A program made the position numbers and the translations under genes. From Pararhodobacter marinus (GTDB lineage Bacteria > Pseudomonadota > Alphaproteobacteria > Rhodobacterales > Rhodobacteraceae): a stretch of DNA of 64,000 bases. Positions 17,008 through 27,575 of the stretch are shown in pieces. The notes beneath the pieces were generated by a model. That model saw only the letters and a program-made list of their open reading frames with translations, searched no databases and was not told the DNA's origin. The stretch is taken from the NCBI RefSeq assembly GCF_003122215.1, contig NZ_QEYD01000005.1, positions 305,376-369,375 of the forward strand, written 5' to 3'. Each line of letters starts with the position of its first letter. Position 1 is the first letter of the stretch.

Positions 17008-17730
17008 ATGGACCGCACTCCCTCCGCTTATCGCCGTGTCATGCTCAAGATTTCGGGCGAAGCCCTGATGGGCGATCAGGGATACGGTCTGCATCCGCCG
17101 ACCGTCGCGCGCATCGCGCAGGAGGTGAAGGCGGTGCACGACATGGGCGCCGAGATCTGCATGGTGATCGGCGGCGGCAACATCTTCCGCGGTCTCGCCG
17201 GCTCGGCGCAGGGGATGGAGCGGACGACCGCCGATTACATGGGGATGCTGGCCACGGTGATGAACGCGCTGGGCATGCAGTCGCAGCTTGAAGCGCTGGG
17301 CATCCATACCCGCGTCATCAGCGCGATCCCGATGGATCAGGTCTGCGAGCCCTATATCCGCCGCCGCGCCGTGCGCCATCTGGAGAAAAAGCGCGTCTGC
17401 ATCTTCGCGGCGGGCACCGGCAACCCGTATTTCACCACCGACACCGCCGCGACCCTGCGCGCCAGCGAGATGGGCTGCGAGGCGGTGTTCAAGGGCACCA
17501 AGGTCGACGGCGTTTACGACAAGGATCCCAACAAGTTCGACGACGCCAAGCGCTACGATACCGTCAGCTATGACGAGGCGCTGGAGAAGAATCTCGGCGT
17601 GATGGACGCCACCGCCATCGCGCTTGCGCGCGACAACAAGCTGCCGATCATCGTGTTCTCGCTCGACGCGCCCGGCGGCTTCCGCTCGATCCTGGCGGGC
17701 GAGGGCACCTATACCCGCGTCGCGAGCTGA
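17008..17730 (+). CDS. pyrH: UMP kinase
   Basis: 240 residues from ATG 17008, with AAGGAAAGG upstream. The amino-acid-kinase fold is shown by [28 protein letters not shown] and [15 protein letters not shown]. It phosphorylates UMP to UDP in pyrimidine biosynthesis and is a hexamer regulated by GTP and UTP in known cases. It begins the conserved pyrH-frr-uppS-cdsA-dxr-rseP-bamA gene order. A GC-rich dyad separates it from frr. Confidence 0.98.
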   Translation: MDRTPSAYRRVMLKISGEALMGDQGYGLHPPTVARIAQEVKAVHDMGAEICMVIGGGNIFRGLAGSAQGMERTTADYMGMLATVMNALGMQSQLEALGIHTRVISAIPMDQVCEPYIRRRAVRHLEKKRVCIFAAGTGNPYFTTDTAATLRASEMGCEAVFKGTKVDGVYDKDPNKFDDAKRYDTVSYDEALEKNLGVMDATAIALARDNKLPIIVFSLDAPGGFRSILAGEGTYTRVAS

Positions 17731-17769
17731 AGCGCGCATCCCTTGGCCGCCGCGCGCCCGCAACGGGCG

Positions 17770-17819
17770 GCGCCGCGGGGCAGGGCCGAACAGCGGTTCC
17801 CTTCCGCGCCCCGCGGCGC
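17770..17819 (+). other. GC-rich stem-loop between pyrH and frr
   Basis: GCGCCGCGGGGC (17770-17781) pairs perfectly with GCCCCGCGGCGC (17808-17819) around a 26-nt loop. No T run follows, so it may be an attenuator, a processing site or a weak terminator. Confidence 0.6.
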
Positions 17820-17901
17820 TAGAAAACCCACAGTATACAAACTCCCGCGGACGCCCTAAAACGCGTGCCAGTGGATCAGAGCCTGACGGAGACTTCCGCG
17901 T

Positions 17902-18465
17902 ATGTCCGACGAGATCGAGATCGATATCGATGACCTCAGCCGCCGCATGGACGGCGCGCTTGCCTCGCTGCGCACCGAATTCGCGTCGCTGCGCACCGGC
18001 CGGGCCTCGGGCTCGATGCTGGAGCCGGTGCAGGTCGAGGCCTACGGCCAGATGACCCCGATCAACCAGCTGGGCACCGTCAACGTGCCCGAGCCGCGCA
18101 TGGTCACGATCAACGTCTGGGACAAGGCGATGGTCGGCAAGGTCGAAAAGGCGATCCGCGAATCCGGGCTGGGCATCAACCCGCAGCTCAACGGCACGAT
18201 CATCATGCTGCCGATCCCCGAGCTGAACGAGGAACGCCGCCGCGAGCTGAGCAAGGTCGCCGGTTCCTATGCCGAACATGCCCGCGTCGCCGTGCGCAAC
18301 GTGCGCCGCGACGGCATGGACCAGATCAAGAAGGCCAAGAACAACGGTATGTCCGAGGATGACCAGAAACTCTGGGAAGCCGAGGTGCAGGAACTGACCG
18401 ACAAGCATATCGGCATGATCGACAAGGCGCTTGAGACCAAGCAAGAAGAGATCATGCAGGTGTGA
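17902..18465 (+). CDS. frr: Ribosome recycling factor
   Basis: 187 residues, the normal length. Typical segments are [35 protein letters not shown] and [17 protein letters not shown]. With EF-G it splits post-termination ribosomes. It sits between pyrH and uppS as in most bacteria. Confidence 0.98.
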   Translation: MSDEIEIDIDDLSRRMDGALASLRTEFASLRTGRASGSMLEPVQVEAYGQMTPINQLGTVNVPEPRMVTINVWDKAMVGKVEKAIRESGLGINPQLNGTIIMLPIPELNEERRRELSKVAGSYAEHARVAVRNVRRDGMDQIKKAKNNGMSEDDQKLWEAEVQELTDKHIGMIDKALETKQEEIMQV

Positions 18466-18508
18466 CATCGCCCTTTGTGCGAGTCCTGACACTTATTTCG
18501 GAGAGAAC

Positions 18509-19221
<713 letters not shown>

Positions 19222-19225
<4 letters not shown>

Positions 19226-20010
19226 GCAGCTTCTCGGACCTGCGCACCCGGCTGGCCTCGGGCCTTGTGATGGCGGTGATCGGTCTGGGGGCGATCTGGC
19301 TCGGCGGCATGGCCTTCGGCGCTCTGGCGCTGGCACTGGCGGGGCTGATGGGGTGGGAGCTTCACCGCATGCTCGATCCCGGCGCGCCCGAGGGGCGGGG
19401 CGGGGCCACGGGCGTGGTCGCGGTGATGCTGGTCACGGTTTTCACCTTCTACCAGTCGGGGTGGATCGCGCTGGCAGGCATGGCCTTGGGCGCGGCGGTC
19501 ATGGCGTGGCGGATGCCGCGCGACAAGCTGGTGTTCGGGCTGTATTTAACGCTGATCCTGTGGGCCGCGCATTCGCTCATCGTGTTTCGCGGCAGCTACG
19601 GGCTGATCTTCGTTCTGTGGATCGTGCTGATCGTCATCGCGTCGGATGTCGCCGGATATTTCGCCGGGCGCGTCTTCGGCGGGCCGAAATTCTGGCCGCG
19701 CTTCAGCCCCAAGAAAACATGGTCGGGCACCGTGGCAGGCTGGCTTTTGGCCGCGCTGGTGGGGGTTGGTTTCATGGCACGGTTCGACCTGTCCTGGGGG
19801 CTGATCCCGATCTCGGCGCTGCTGGCTTTCGCGGGGCAGCTCGGTGACATCGCCGAAAGCGCCATCAAGCGGCATGTCGGCGTCAAGGACAGCTCCAAGC
19901 TGATCCCCGGCCATGGCGGCGTGCTCGACCGGTTCGACGCGATGATCGCGGTGGCCGCGCTGGCGCTGATCCTTGCCTATCTCGGGGCCTTCGGCGGGGC
20001 GCAGGTCTGA
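19222..20010 (+). CDS. cdsA: Phosphatidate cytidylyltransferase
   Basis: 262 residues with about seven membrane helices. The C-terminal signature is HVGVKDSSKLIPGHGGVLDR followed by FDAM, with the metal-binding Asp residues. It makes CDP-diacylglycerol for all phospholipids. It overlaps uppS by 4 bp and shares one base with the dxr start (20010), so translation is coupled through this block. Confidence 0.97.
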
Positions 20011-21182
20011 TGCGGCGCGTCGCGGTCTTCGGCGCCACCGGCTCGGTCGGGGAGAGCACGCTCGATTTGCTGGCGCGGCGCGACGATATCGAAGTCGTGG
20101 CGCTGACAGGCGGGCGCAACGTCAAGCGGCTGGCCGAACAGGCGAAGGCGCATAACGCGGCGCTGGCCGTGACCGCTTTCGATGACTGCTATCAGCCGCT
20201 GAAAGACGCACTCGCGGGCACCGGGATCGACGTAGCGGCGGGCGCGCACGCGGTCGTCGAGGCCGCGCATCGCCCCGCCGATTGGGTGATGTCGGCCATC
20301 GTCGGCGCGGCGGGGCTGGCCCCGGGGTTCGCTGCTTTGTCCCAAGGCCGCACGCTGGCACTGGCCAACAAGGAATCGCTCGTCACCGCGGGCCCTCTGT
20401 TGCTGGCCGAGGCCCGCAGCCACGGCGCCACGATTCTTCCCGTCGACAGCGAACATTCCGCCGTTTTCCAGGCGCTTGTGGGCGAGGATATCGCGCAGGT
20501 CGAGACCGTGACGCTGACCGCCTCGGGCGGGGGCTTGCGCGACTGGCCGCTGGAAAAGCTGGCCTATGCCACGCCTGAGGAGGCGGGCAAGCATCCCAAC
20601 TGGGATATGGGCCAGCGGATCACCATCGATTCGGCCTCGATGTTCAACAAGGCGATGGAGGTGATCGAGGCGCACGAATTCTTCGGCCTCGCCCCCGATC
20701 AGGTGAAGGTGCTGATCCACCCGCAATCGCTGGTCCACGCCCTTGTCGCCTTCAACGACGGCGCCGTCATGGGCCATCTCGGCGCCCCCGACATGCGCCA
20801 TCCGATCGGCTATGCCCTGAACTGGCCGCAGCGCGGCGCGCTGCCGATCAAGCGGCTGGATCTGGCCACCGCCGGGCGGCTCGATTTCGCCGCGCCGGAT
20901 CTGCAGCGCTATCCGGCGCTGGCGCTGGCATGGCAGGTGATGGAGACGGGCGGCGCCTCGGGCTGCGTGTTCAACGCCGCCAAGGAGATCGCTCTCGATC
21001 ATTTCATTGCCCGCGATATCGGTTTTCTTGATATGGCCTCGGTGGTCGAAGCTACGCTGTCCGCCTTCGCCGCGCGCGCCGACATCGCCGCGACACCACG
21101 GACGCTGGACGAGGTGCTGGCGATCGATACCATGGCCCGCGAGCTTGCGGGCGAGGCCGCAGCCCGACGCCCGCGCGCCTGA
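20010..21182 (+). CDS. dxr: 1-deoxy-D-xylulose 5-phosphate reductoisomerase
   Basis: 390 residues. The NADPH-binding motif is FGATGSVGESTLDLL. The substrate and metal site is seen in VDSEHSAVFQAL and ASGGGLRDWP. It is the second enzyme of the non-mevalonate isoprenoid pathway and supplies precursors for UppS and MiaA, both encoded nearby. The start shares one base with the cdsA stop and depends on translational coupling. Confidence 0.98.
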   Translation: MRRVAVFGATGSVGESTLDLLARRDDIEVVALTGGRNVKRLAEQAKAHNAALAVTAFDDCYQPLKDALAGTGIDVAAGAHAVVEAAHRPADWVMSAIVGAAGLAPGFAALSQGRTLALANKESLVTAGPLLLAEARSHGATILPVDSEHSAVFQALVGEDIAQVETVTLTASGGGLRDWPLEKLAYATPEEAGKHPNWDMGQRITIDSASMFNKAMEVIEAHEFFGLAPDQVKVLIHPQSLVHALVAFNDGAVMGHLGAPDMRHPIGYALNWPQRGALPIKRLDLATAGRLDFAAPDLQRYPALALAWQVMETGGASGCVFNAAKEIALDHFIARDIGFLDMASVVEATLSAFAARADIAATPRTLDEVLAIDTMARELAGEAAARRPRA

Positions 21183-21196
21183 GCAAAGGAAGACCC

Positions 21197-22534
21197 ATGG
21201 GGATGCTGCCCGAATTCGGCAATCTGTTCTTCACCCTCGGCGCCTTCGTCGTGGCCCTGTCGATCATCGTCACGGTGCATGAATACGGCCATTACATCGT
21301 CGGCCGCTGGTCGGGCATCCATGCCGAGGTCTTCTCGGTCGGTTTCGGTCCGGTTCTGCTGAAGCGCACCGACAAGCGCGGCACGCAATGGCAGATCGCC
21401 GCCTTGCCGTTCGGCGGTTACGTCAAGTTCCTGGGCGACGCCAATGCCGCCTCGGCCGGGGCCGATGACGAGGTGATGAGCCATCTCGACGCCTCGCAGC
21501 GCCGCCACACCATGCACGGCGCGCCGCTCTGGGCGCGGGCGGCCACGATCTTTGCCGGGCCCGCCTTCAATTTCCTGTTTTCGATCATCGTCTTCGCGGG
21601 CTTTCTTGCCGTGCAGGGCCTGCCTGCCGACACGCCGCGCGTGGGGACGCTTTACCCGATGCCCGGCGTCGTCGAGCTGCGCGAAGGCGACCTGATCACG
21701 GCCATCGAGGGTCAGGAAACCCCGGCGCTGTCGGATTACTACGCCGCCGCCGCCGAGGTCGCGCCCGCGCCCAGTGTCACCTACACGATCGAGCGCGACG
21801 GGCAGGTGATGCGCGTCGAAGGCCCGCATCCGCTGCCCGCCCGCGCGGCCAGCATCGCGCTGAACTCGGCCGCCCGCGACGCCGCGCTGCAGACGGGCGA
21901 CGTGATCCTCAGCGTCGACGGCCGCCCGATCTATGCCTTTTCGCAATTGCCGCCGCTGGTGGCCGAGGCCGGCGGCGCGCCGGTCGACCTGACCTATTGG
22001 CGCGCGGATGACGAGGGCGGGAACGAGGCCGAGGTCGCGCTGACCCCGCGCCGCACCGACCTGCCCTTGCCCGATGGCGGCTACGAGACGCGCTGGCTGA
22101 TCGGCCTGACCAGCGGGACGTTCTTCGACCATCCGACCCGTCCGGTCGGCGTGACCGAGGCGGTGCCGATGGCGGTGGGCCAGATCGGCGATATCATCTC
22201 GAACTCGATCTCGGGCTTGTGGCACATGATCACCGGCGCGATCAGCACCTGCAACCTGTCGGGCCCGGTCGGCATCGCCACCACCTCGGGCGAGATGGCC
22301 TCGGACGGGCTGGCCAGCTTCGTGTGGTTCATCGCGGTGCTGTCCACGGCGGTGGGGCTTCTGAACCTGTTCCCGATCCCGATCCTCGATGGCGGGCATC
22401 TGGTGTTCCACGCCTACGAGGCCGTGCGCGGCCGCCCGCCCAGCGAGAGGGTGATGGGCGCGCTGATGACCACCGGGCTTGTCCTGCTGGGCGCGCTGAT
22501 GATCTTCGCATTGGGGAACGATTTGTTCTGCTGA
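21197..22534 (+). CDS. rseP: RIP metalloprotease RseP
   Basis: 445 residues with AAGGA upstream. The zinc site VHEYGH (H28, E29, H32) lies in the first membrane helix. Two PDZ-like regions span the middle, and NLFPIPILDGGHL is the second catalytic motif. It cleaves anti-sigma factors and remnant signal peptides within the inner membrane. Its position between dxr and bamA is the standard one. Confidence 0.97.
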   Translation: MGMLPEFGNLFFTLGAFVVALSIIVTVHEYGHYIVGRWSGIHAEVFSVGFGPVLLKRTDKRGTQWQIAALPFGGYVKFLGDANAASAGADDEVMSHLDASQRRHTMHGAPLWARAATIFAGPAFNFLFSIIVFAGFLAVQGLPADTPRVGTLYPMPGVVELREGDLITAIEGQETPALSDYYAAAAEVAPAPSVTYTIERDGQVMRVEGPHPLPARAASIALNSAARDAALQTGDVILSVDGRPIYAFSQLPPLVAEAGGAPVDLTYWRADDEGGNEAEVALTPRRTDLPLPDGGYETRWLIGLTSGTFFDHPTRPVGVTEAVPMAVGQIGDIISNSISGLWHMITGAISTCNLSGPVGIATTSGEMASDGLASFVWFIAVLSTAVGLLNLFPIPILDGGHLVFHAYEAVRGRPPSERVMGALMTTGLVLLGALMIFALGNDLFC

Positions 22535-22660
22535 ACGATCCCGGGCGCGGGGCGCGATTGACGGCGCAGCGGAAACGCTGCCCGCAAGCCGCCCCGACAC
22601 TGCCCCGCTGATGCCATAATCCGCGCGCATCGAAAGGCTCTCGAAGACTGGGAGCCTGTC

Positions 22661-22828
22661 ATGCATTACGTCCTTCCCGCCGCCCAAAGCCTGCGCAACC
22701 TTTATGCGCTGTCTTCCGAGCGTGTCTGGTTCGCGCTGGCGACAATCGGCGGGCTGTTGCTGGCAGAGAAGGCGATCTCGGCGCTGCTGACGCTCGGTGC
22801 GCCGGAGCTGCATCTTATGGGCTACTGA
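22661..22828 (+). CDS. Small single-span membrane protein, 55 residues
   Basis: The short frame ATG 22661 to TGA 22828 has GGGAG at 22650-22654 with a 6-nt spacer. The product has a polar start MHYVLPAAQSLRNLYALSSE, then a hydrophobic segment (about residues 22-43: VWFALATIGGLLLAEKAIS). I do not recognise a family. Ribosome binding site, codon use and one clear membrane helix support a real gene. It lies between rseP and bamA, where an envelope-related role is possible but unproven. Confidence 0.68.
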   Translation: MHYVLPAAQSLRNLYALSSERVWFALATIGGLLLAEKAISALLTLGAPELHLMGY

Positions 22829-23178
22829 CGCCACGCAGCCTGCGTCCGCCGCAACCCCATTTGTCGCGTCTCCGAAAGGCCGGGCCCTCAGGTGCCCGGC
22901 CTTCGCGAATCGCGCGTCCCTCTCGCACGCGATGCCTCGGCCTCCGGTCCGCCACTGCCAGCGGCCCGCCCCCCGATTGCGGCCCCCGGACCGTCGCAGA
23001 CGAACAATCCGGTGCAATGAATCCCCACATGATGCGAAAACGGGCAGGGGTGCACGCAACGCTTTGACATTCCACGTTCGCCTCGCTAGCAAGAGTCAAA
23101 ACAAACGGCGGTAAAACACGGGGCTTTGGGATGCGCATCTCGCACGTGGATATGCATGCGCGCGCTCTCGGGGGGGTG
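22829..23178 (+). other. Leader region before bamA with a stem-loop
   Basis: The 350 bp contain no convincing gene. AAGGCCGGGC (22876-22885) pairs perfectly with GCCCGGCCTT (22894-22903) around 8 nt. No T run follows, so it may end or attenuate transcription from the small gene. The AT-richer stretch after 23060 probably holds the bamA promoter. Confidence 0.55.
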
Positions 23179-25512
23179 ATGAAACCTCTGCGGGGACTTG
23201 CAGCAGTATTTCTTTTTTCTTCAGCTATTTCCATCGGCGCCGCCAGCGGCGCCCTGGCACAGAGCTACAGCTTCTCGTCGATCGACGTGCAGGGGAACAC
23301 CCTGATCGACGATGACCAGATCATCTCGTATGCGCGAATCCTCCGGGGTCGCAATCTGAGCGCGGCCGACCTGAACGCGGCTTATCAGCGCGTTGCGGCG
23401 ACCGGCTTTTTCCGTGAAGTGGATTTCGTGCCACAAGGCAACCGCCTTGTGATCACGGTGCAGGAATACCCGCTGATCAACCGCGTCTCGATAGAAGGCA
23501 ACCGCCGTCTCGACGATGACGATCTCAGCGCCACGATCACCTCGCGCTCGGGCGGCGTCTATTCGCCCGCCACCGCCGAAGCCGACGCCAACGCGATTGC
23601 CGAGGCCTATGCCAATGCCGGTCGCCTGTCGGCCCGCGTGAACCCGGTGATCATCGAGCGTCAGGGCGGCCGCGTCGACCTGGTCTTCGAAGTGCAGGAA
23701 GGCGCCGTGGTCGAGGTCGAGCGGATCTCGTTCGTGGGCAACCGCACCTATAGCGAGCGCCGCCTGCGCAACGCCATCGAGACCGCGCAGGCCGGGCGTC
23801 TGTCGACCCTGTTCCGCGTCGACAACTACAACGAGCAGCGCGTGGCCCGTGACCGTCAGGCGCTGCACGACTTCTACCTGTCGCGCGGCTTCATCGACGT
23901 GCAGGTGCTGTCGGGCATCACCGAGCTGAACGCCGAACGCGACGGCGCCTATGTCACCTTCACCATCCGCGAAGGCCAGCAATACCGGCTGGGCAACATC
24001 ACGGTGACCTCGCAGATCTCGGGCATCGACGCCGCGCCCTACCAGGCCGGGCTGATCGAACGGCCGGGCACTCTGTTCACGCCGACGCTTCTGGAAAACA
24101 TCATCCAGCAGGCCGAGCGCGTGGGCTACGAATCGGGCGAGCGTTTCGTGCGCGCCGAGCCTACGCTGGTGCGCAACGAGCGTGACGGCACGATCGATGT
24201 CGAGCTGACGCTGATCCGCGGCGAGCGCGTCTTCATCGAGCGCATCGACATCCAGGGCAACGTCACCACCGAGGACCGGGTCATCCGTCGTCAGTTCGAC
24301 GTGGCCGAGGGCGACCCGCTGAACCCGCGCGAGCTGCGCGAAGCGGCGGCGCGGATCCAGCGCACCGGCTTCTTCTCGGATGTGCAGGTCAACCCGGTCG
24401 GCGGCTCGACCCCCGATCAGGCCGTGGTGGACGTGCGTGTCGAAGAGGCCACGACCGGCTCGCTGGGCTTCGGCCTGAGCTATGGCGCCGATGACGGCGT
24501 GGGCGGCAACATCAGCTATAACGAGAACAACTTCCTCGGTCGGGGCCAGCGTCTGAACGTGACGCTCTCGACGCTGGAAAGCTCGCAGGCGGTGTCGCTG
24601 TCCTTCACCGAACCGGCGTTCCTGGGCCGCAACGTCGCGCTGGGGCTCAATGTCGGGCTGTCGACCTCGTCGGCCAATGACTCGGCCTATTTCAGCACCG
24701 AAGTGGCGCAGTTTTCGCCCTCGCTCACCTTCCCGGTCAGCGAATACGGCGAGCTCAGCGTGCGGACCTCGATCAGCCGCTACTCGCTGACGCCCGCTTC
24801 GCCGCGCCGTCAGACCGCGCCGCGGATCCTGCGTGACCGTGGGTCGGCGACGACCGCCTCGGTCGGCTATACCTACAGCTTCGATACCCGCGACACTGGC
24901 ATCGATCCAGATCGGGGCTTCGTGTTCCGCTTCAGCCAGGATCTGGCCGGCGTCGACCGCAACTGGCTGCGCAGCACGATGATGGCGGGCTACGAGCAGC
25001 ACATCCTGAACGGCGATGTGACGCTGCGGGTCGAGTTCGAAGCGGGTGCGATCATCCATGGCGACGATGCCAGCCGCATCAACGAACGCTTCGTTCTGTC
25101 GTCGGAACAGTTCCGCGGCTTCAGTTCCTACGGGATCGGCCCGGTCGGCTATTCCAACATGGGTGGCCCCACCGGCGGCGGAACCCGCAATGGTCTGGGC
25201 GGCAACTTCTTTGCCGTCGCCCGGTTCGAGGCCGAGTTCCCGCTGGGCCTGCCGCAGGAATACAACCTGCATGGCGGCGCCTTCCTCGATGTCGGTTCGA
25301 TCTGGGGCATCGACCAGCCGGGCACGATCTGCGCGCCGGGCGTGACGCAGAACTGCGTCATCGACGAGGCCGCTTTGCGCGCCGCCGCCGGTGTGTCGCT
25401 GTTCTGGTCCTCGCCGCTGGGTCCGCTGCGCTTCAACTTCGCGGTGCCGATCATGATCGAGGATTATGACCGCGAACGCCGCTTCGACCTGACCGTCGCC
25501 ACCCGGTTCTGA
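23179..25512 (+). CDS. bamA: Outer membrane assembly factor BamA
   Basis: 777 residues from ATG 23179, which directly begins a signal peptide (MKPLRGLAAVFLFSSAIS) ending at ALAQ. An in-frame ATG at 23131 would add 16 residues and cannot be excluded. Five POTRA domains cover about residues 28-400 (FSSIDVQGNTLIDDDQI starts the first). The C-terminal barrel ends with DLTVATRF. It inserts beta-barrel proteins into the outer membrane. Its stop shares one base with the ompH start. Confidence 0.97.
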   Translation: MKPLRGLAAVFLFSSAISIGAASGALAQSYSFSSIDVQGNTLIDDDQIISYARILRGRNLSAADLNAAYQRVAATGFFREVDFVPQGNRLVITVQEYPLINRVSIEGNRRLDDDDLSATITSRSGGVYSPATAEADANAIAEAYANAGRLSARVNPVIIERQGGRVDLVFEVQEGAVVEVERISFVGNRTYSERRLRNAIETAQAGRLSTLFRVDNYNEQRVARDRQALHDFYLSRGFIDVQVLSGITELNAERDGAYVTFTIREGQQYRLGNITVTSQISGIDAAPYQAGLIERPGTLFTPTLLENIIQQAERVGYESGERFVRAEPTLVRNERDGTIDVELTLIRGERVFIERIDIQGNVTTEDRVIRRQFDVAEGDPLNPRELREAAARIQRTGFFSDVQVNPVGGSTPDQAVVDVRVEEATTGSLGFGLSYGADDGVGGNISYNENNFLGRGQRLNVTLSTLESSQAVSLSFTEPAFLGRNVALGLNVGLSTSSANDSAYFSTEVAQFSPSLTFPVSEYGELSVRTSISRYSLTPASPRRQTAPRILRDRGSATTASVGYTYSFDTRDTGIDPDRGFVFRFSQDLAGVDRNWLRSTMMAGYEQHILNGDVTLRVEFEAGAIIHGDDASRINERFVLSSEQFRGFSSYGIGPVGYSNMGGPTGGGTRNGLGGNFFAVARFEAEFPLGLPQEYNLHGGAFLDVGSIWGIDQPGTICAPGVTQNCVIDEAALRAAAGVSLFWSSPLGPLRFNFAVPIMIEDYDRERRFDLTVATRF

Positions 25513-26180
25513 TGGTCCGGTTTCCGACGATCCTGCTTGCGGGGGCGCTGCTTTGCGCCCCCGTTTGCGTGACGGCCCAGACCGCCGGTCCCGCGCCCGA
25601 TGCTCTTGGCGCGCGTCTGCCGCAGGGTGTCTCGCCGGTCCCGTACCGCATCCTCGACCAGGACCGTCTGCTGCGCGAATCCGAGCTGGGGCAGGAGATC
25701 CTGGCCGGGATCCGCGCCGCCGAGGCCGAGCTTGAAGCCGAGAACCAGTTCTATTTCGACCAGCTTGCGGCCGAAGAGCGTGCACTGACCGAAGCGCGGG
25801 CGGGTCTTACGCCCGAAGAATTCCGCGCCCGCGCGGACGCTTTCGATGCCCGCGTCGAGAGCATCCGCTCCGAGCGCGCGCAGGCCAGCCAGGCGCTGGC
25901 GCGCTGGTCCGAAGGCGAGGCGCAGCGCTTTTTCGACGCGGCGCTGCCGGTGCTGGTGCAGATGATGAACGACCGCGGGATCCTCGCGCTGCTGAAGCCC
26001 GACACGCTGATCCTGGGATCGGACATGCTGGACGTGACCTCGGACGCGATCGCGCTGCTTGACGCGTCGGGGACCGGGATCGGGGACGATGCTCCCGAGG
26101 CGCCGGGGGACTCCCCGCCCGAGATGCAGCCTGCGAACCCGGATGACGCACCTGCCGACAGCCCCGCGCCGACCGAGTAG
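25512..26180 (+). CDS. OmpH/Skp-family periplasmic chaperone
   Basis: 222 residues with a signal peptide (to about residue 23, VTAQ). A long Glu/Ala/Arg-rich helical stretch covers residues 60-140, as in Skp, followed by a C-terminal strand region and an acidic, proline-rich tail. It is expected to hold unfolded outer membrane proteins for BamA. The start overlaps the bamA stop by one base. It is longer than Skp (about 160), mainly from the tail. Confidence 0.85.
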   Translation: MVRFPTILLAGALLCAPVCVTAQTAGPAPDALGARLPQGVSPVPYRILDQDRLLRESELGQEILAGIRAAEAELEAENQFYFDQLAAEERALTEARAGLTPEEFRARADAFDARVESIRSERAQASQALARWSEGEAQRFFDAALPVLVQMMNDRGILALLKPDTLILGSDMLDVTSDAIALLDASGTGIGDDAPEAPGDSPPEMQPANPDDAPADSPAPTE

Positions 26181-26287
26181 GTCCGGCGCGGCGTCGCCGG
26201 ACTTTCCCTTGTCGCCGATTGGCGGAGTTGCTAGGTCTGGCGGACCCGGCCGCCGCGCCGGTGACGTCCTTCCTGCGGAGTAGCCCG

Positions 26288-26773
26288 ATGTCCGAGCCCG
26301 TCGAAAGCCGCGATTGGTCCACCACGACCACCGCCGACCTGTCGCTGATCACGCGGATCATTCCGCATCGCTATCCGTTCCTGCTGATCGACAAGGTCCG
26401 CGATATCGAGCTGAACAAGGGCGCGGTCGGGATCAAGAACGTCACCTTCAACGAGCCGCATTTCCAGGGCCATTTCCCCGGCGCGCCGATCATGCCGGGG
26501 GTGACGATCATCGAAGCGATGGCCCAGACCTCGGGCGTGCTGATCGGCCTGTCGCTGGACCTGGTCGACAAGAACCCGCTGGTTTACTTCATGTCCATCG
26601 ACAAGGCCAAGTTCCGCCGCAAGGTGGTGCCGGGCGACGTGCTGGAGCTGGGTGTCACCGTGCTGCGCGGCTCGACCAAGATCTGGAAGATGGAAGGCCG
26701 CGCCACCGTGAACGGCGAAATGGCGGCCGAGGCCGAGTTCATGGCCATGATCGATCTGGGCCAGAAGGGCTGA
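26288..26773 (+). CDS. fabZ: 3-hydroxyacyl-ACP dehydratase FabZ
   Basis: 161 residues from ATG 26288. The hot-dog fold active site is [16 protein letters not shown] with the catalytic His, and [10 protein letters not shown] carries the Glu. [12 protein letters not shown] is the N-terminal hallmark. It dehydrates 3-hydroxyacyl-ACP in fatty acid synthesis and competes with LpxA for 3-hydroxymyristoyl-ACP. Four bases separate it from lpxA. lpxD, often found just upstream in other proteobacteria, is not present here. Confidence 0.98.
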   Translation: MSEPVESRDWSTTTTADLSLITRIIPHRYPFLLIDKVRDIELNKGAVGIKNVTFNEPHFQGHFPGAPIMPGVTIIEAMAQTSGVLIGLSLDLVDKNPLVYFMSIDKAKFRRKVVPGDVLELGVTVLRGSTKIWKMEGRATVNGEMAAEAEFMAMIDLGQKG

Positions 26774-26777
26774 GGCC

Positions 26778-27575
26778 ATGGCCATCGACCCGACAGCGCA
26801 GGTCCACCCCTCGGCCGTGGTCGAAGAGGGCGCCGTGATCGGTCCCGATTGCCGGATCGGCCCCTTCGCCGTGATCGGCCCCGAGGTGACGCTGGCGCGC
26901 GGCGTCGTGGTCAAGTCGCACGCTGTCCTTACCGGCTGGACCGAGATCGGCGACGAGACGGTGATTTTCCCCTTCGCCAGCGTCGGAGAGATCCCGCAGG
27001 ACCTGAAATACAAGGGCGAACGCTCGCGGCTGGTCATCGGCAAACGCTGCCGCATCCGCGAGGGCGCGACGCTCAATACCGGGACCGAGGGTGGCGGCGG
27101 CGTGACCCGCGTGGGCGACGATTGCCTGCTGATGACCGGCGCCCATGTCGGCCATGACGCGCAGGTCGGCGACCGCGTGATCCTGGTCAACCAGGTCGCC
27201 GTCGCGGGCCATTGCCAGATCGGCGACGACGTCATCATCGGCGGCCTGTCGGGCGTTCACCAATGGGTCCGCATCGGCAAGGGCGCGATCATCGGCGCCG
27301 TGACCATGGTGACGAATGACGTCATGCCCTACGGTCTGGTTCAGGCCCCGCGTGGCGAGCTGGACGGCCTGAACCTCGTGGGTCTCAAGCGCAAGGGTGT
27401 CGAACGGGCCGAGATCACCGCGCTGCGCGCCGCCTACCAGATGCTGGCGCAGGGTGAGGGGACGTTCCTTGACCGTGCGCGGCGGCTGTCCGATGAAACC
27501 GAAAGCCGCCATGTGCGCGAGATCACGGATTTCATCCTCGGCGCCACGGACCGCTCATTCCTGACCCCGAAATGA
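26778..27575 (+). CDS. lpxA: UDP-N-acetylglucosamine acyltransferase LpxA
   Basis: 265 residues of left-handed beta-helix with hexapeptide repeats (VHPSAVVEEGAVIGPDCRIG onward). Catalytic His is expected in NTGTEGGGGVTRVGDDC to TGAHVGHDAQVG, and the C-terminal helical domain follows. It performs the first acylation in lipid A synthesis. It overlaps lpxI by 4 bp (ATGA). Confidence 0.97.
   Translation: MAIDPTAQVHPSAVVEEGAVIGPDCRIGPFAVIGPEVTLARGVVVKSHAVLTGWTEIGDETVIFPFASVGEIPQDLKYKGERSRLVIGKRCRIREGATLNTGTEGGGGVTRVGDDCLLMTGAHVGHDAQVGDRVILVNQVAVAGHCQIGDDVIIGGLSGVHQWVRIGKGAIIGAVTMVTNDVMPYGLVQAPRGELDGLNLVGLKRKGVERAEITALRAAYQMLAQGEGTFLDRARRLSDETESRHVREITDFILGATDRSFLTPK

Noticed and set aside
23221..25785. 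854-codon minus-strand frame covering bamA
   Set aside because: bamA is unmistakable on the plus strand. The antisense frame has no recognisable motif and no start context.
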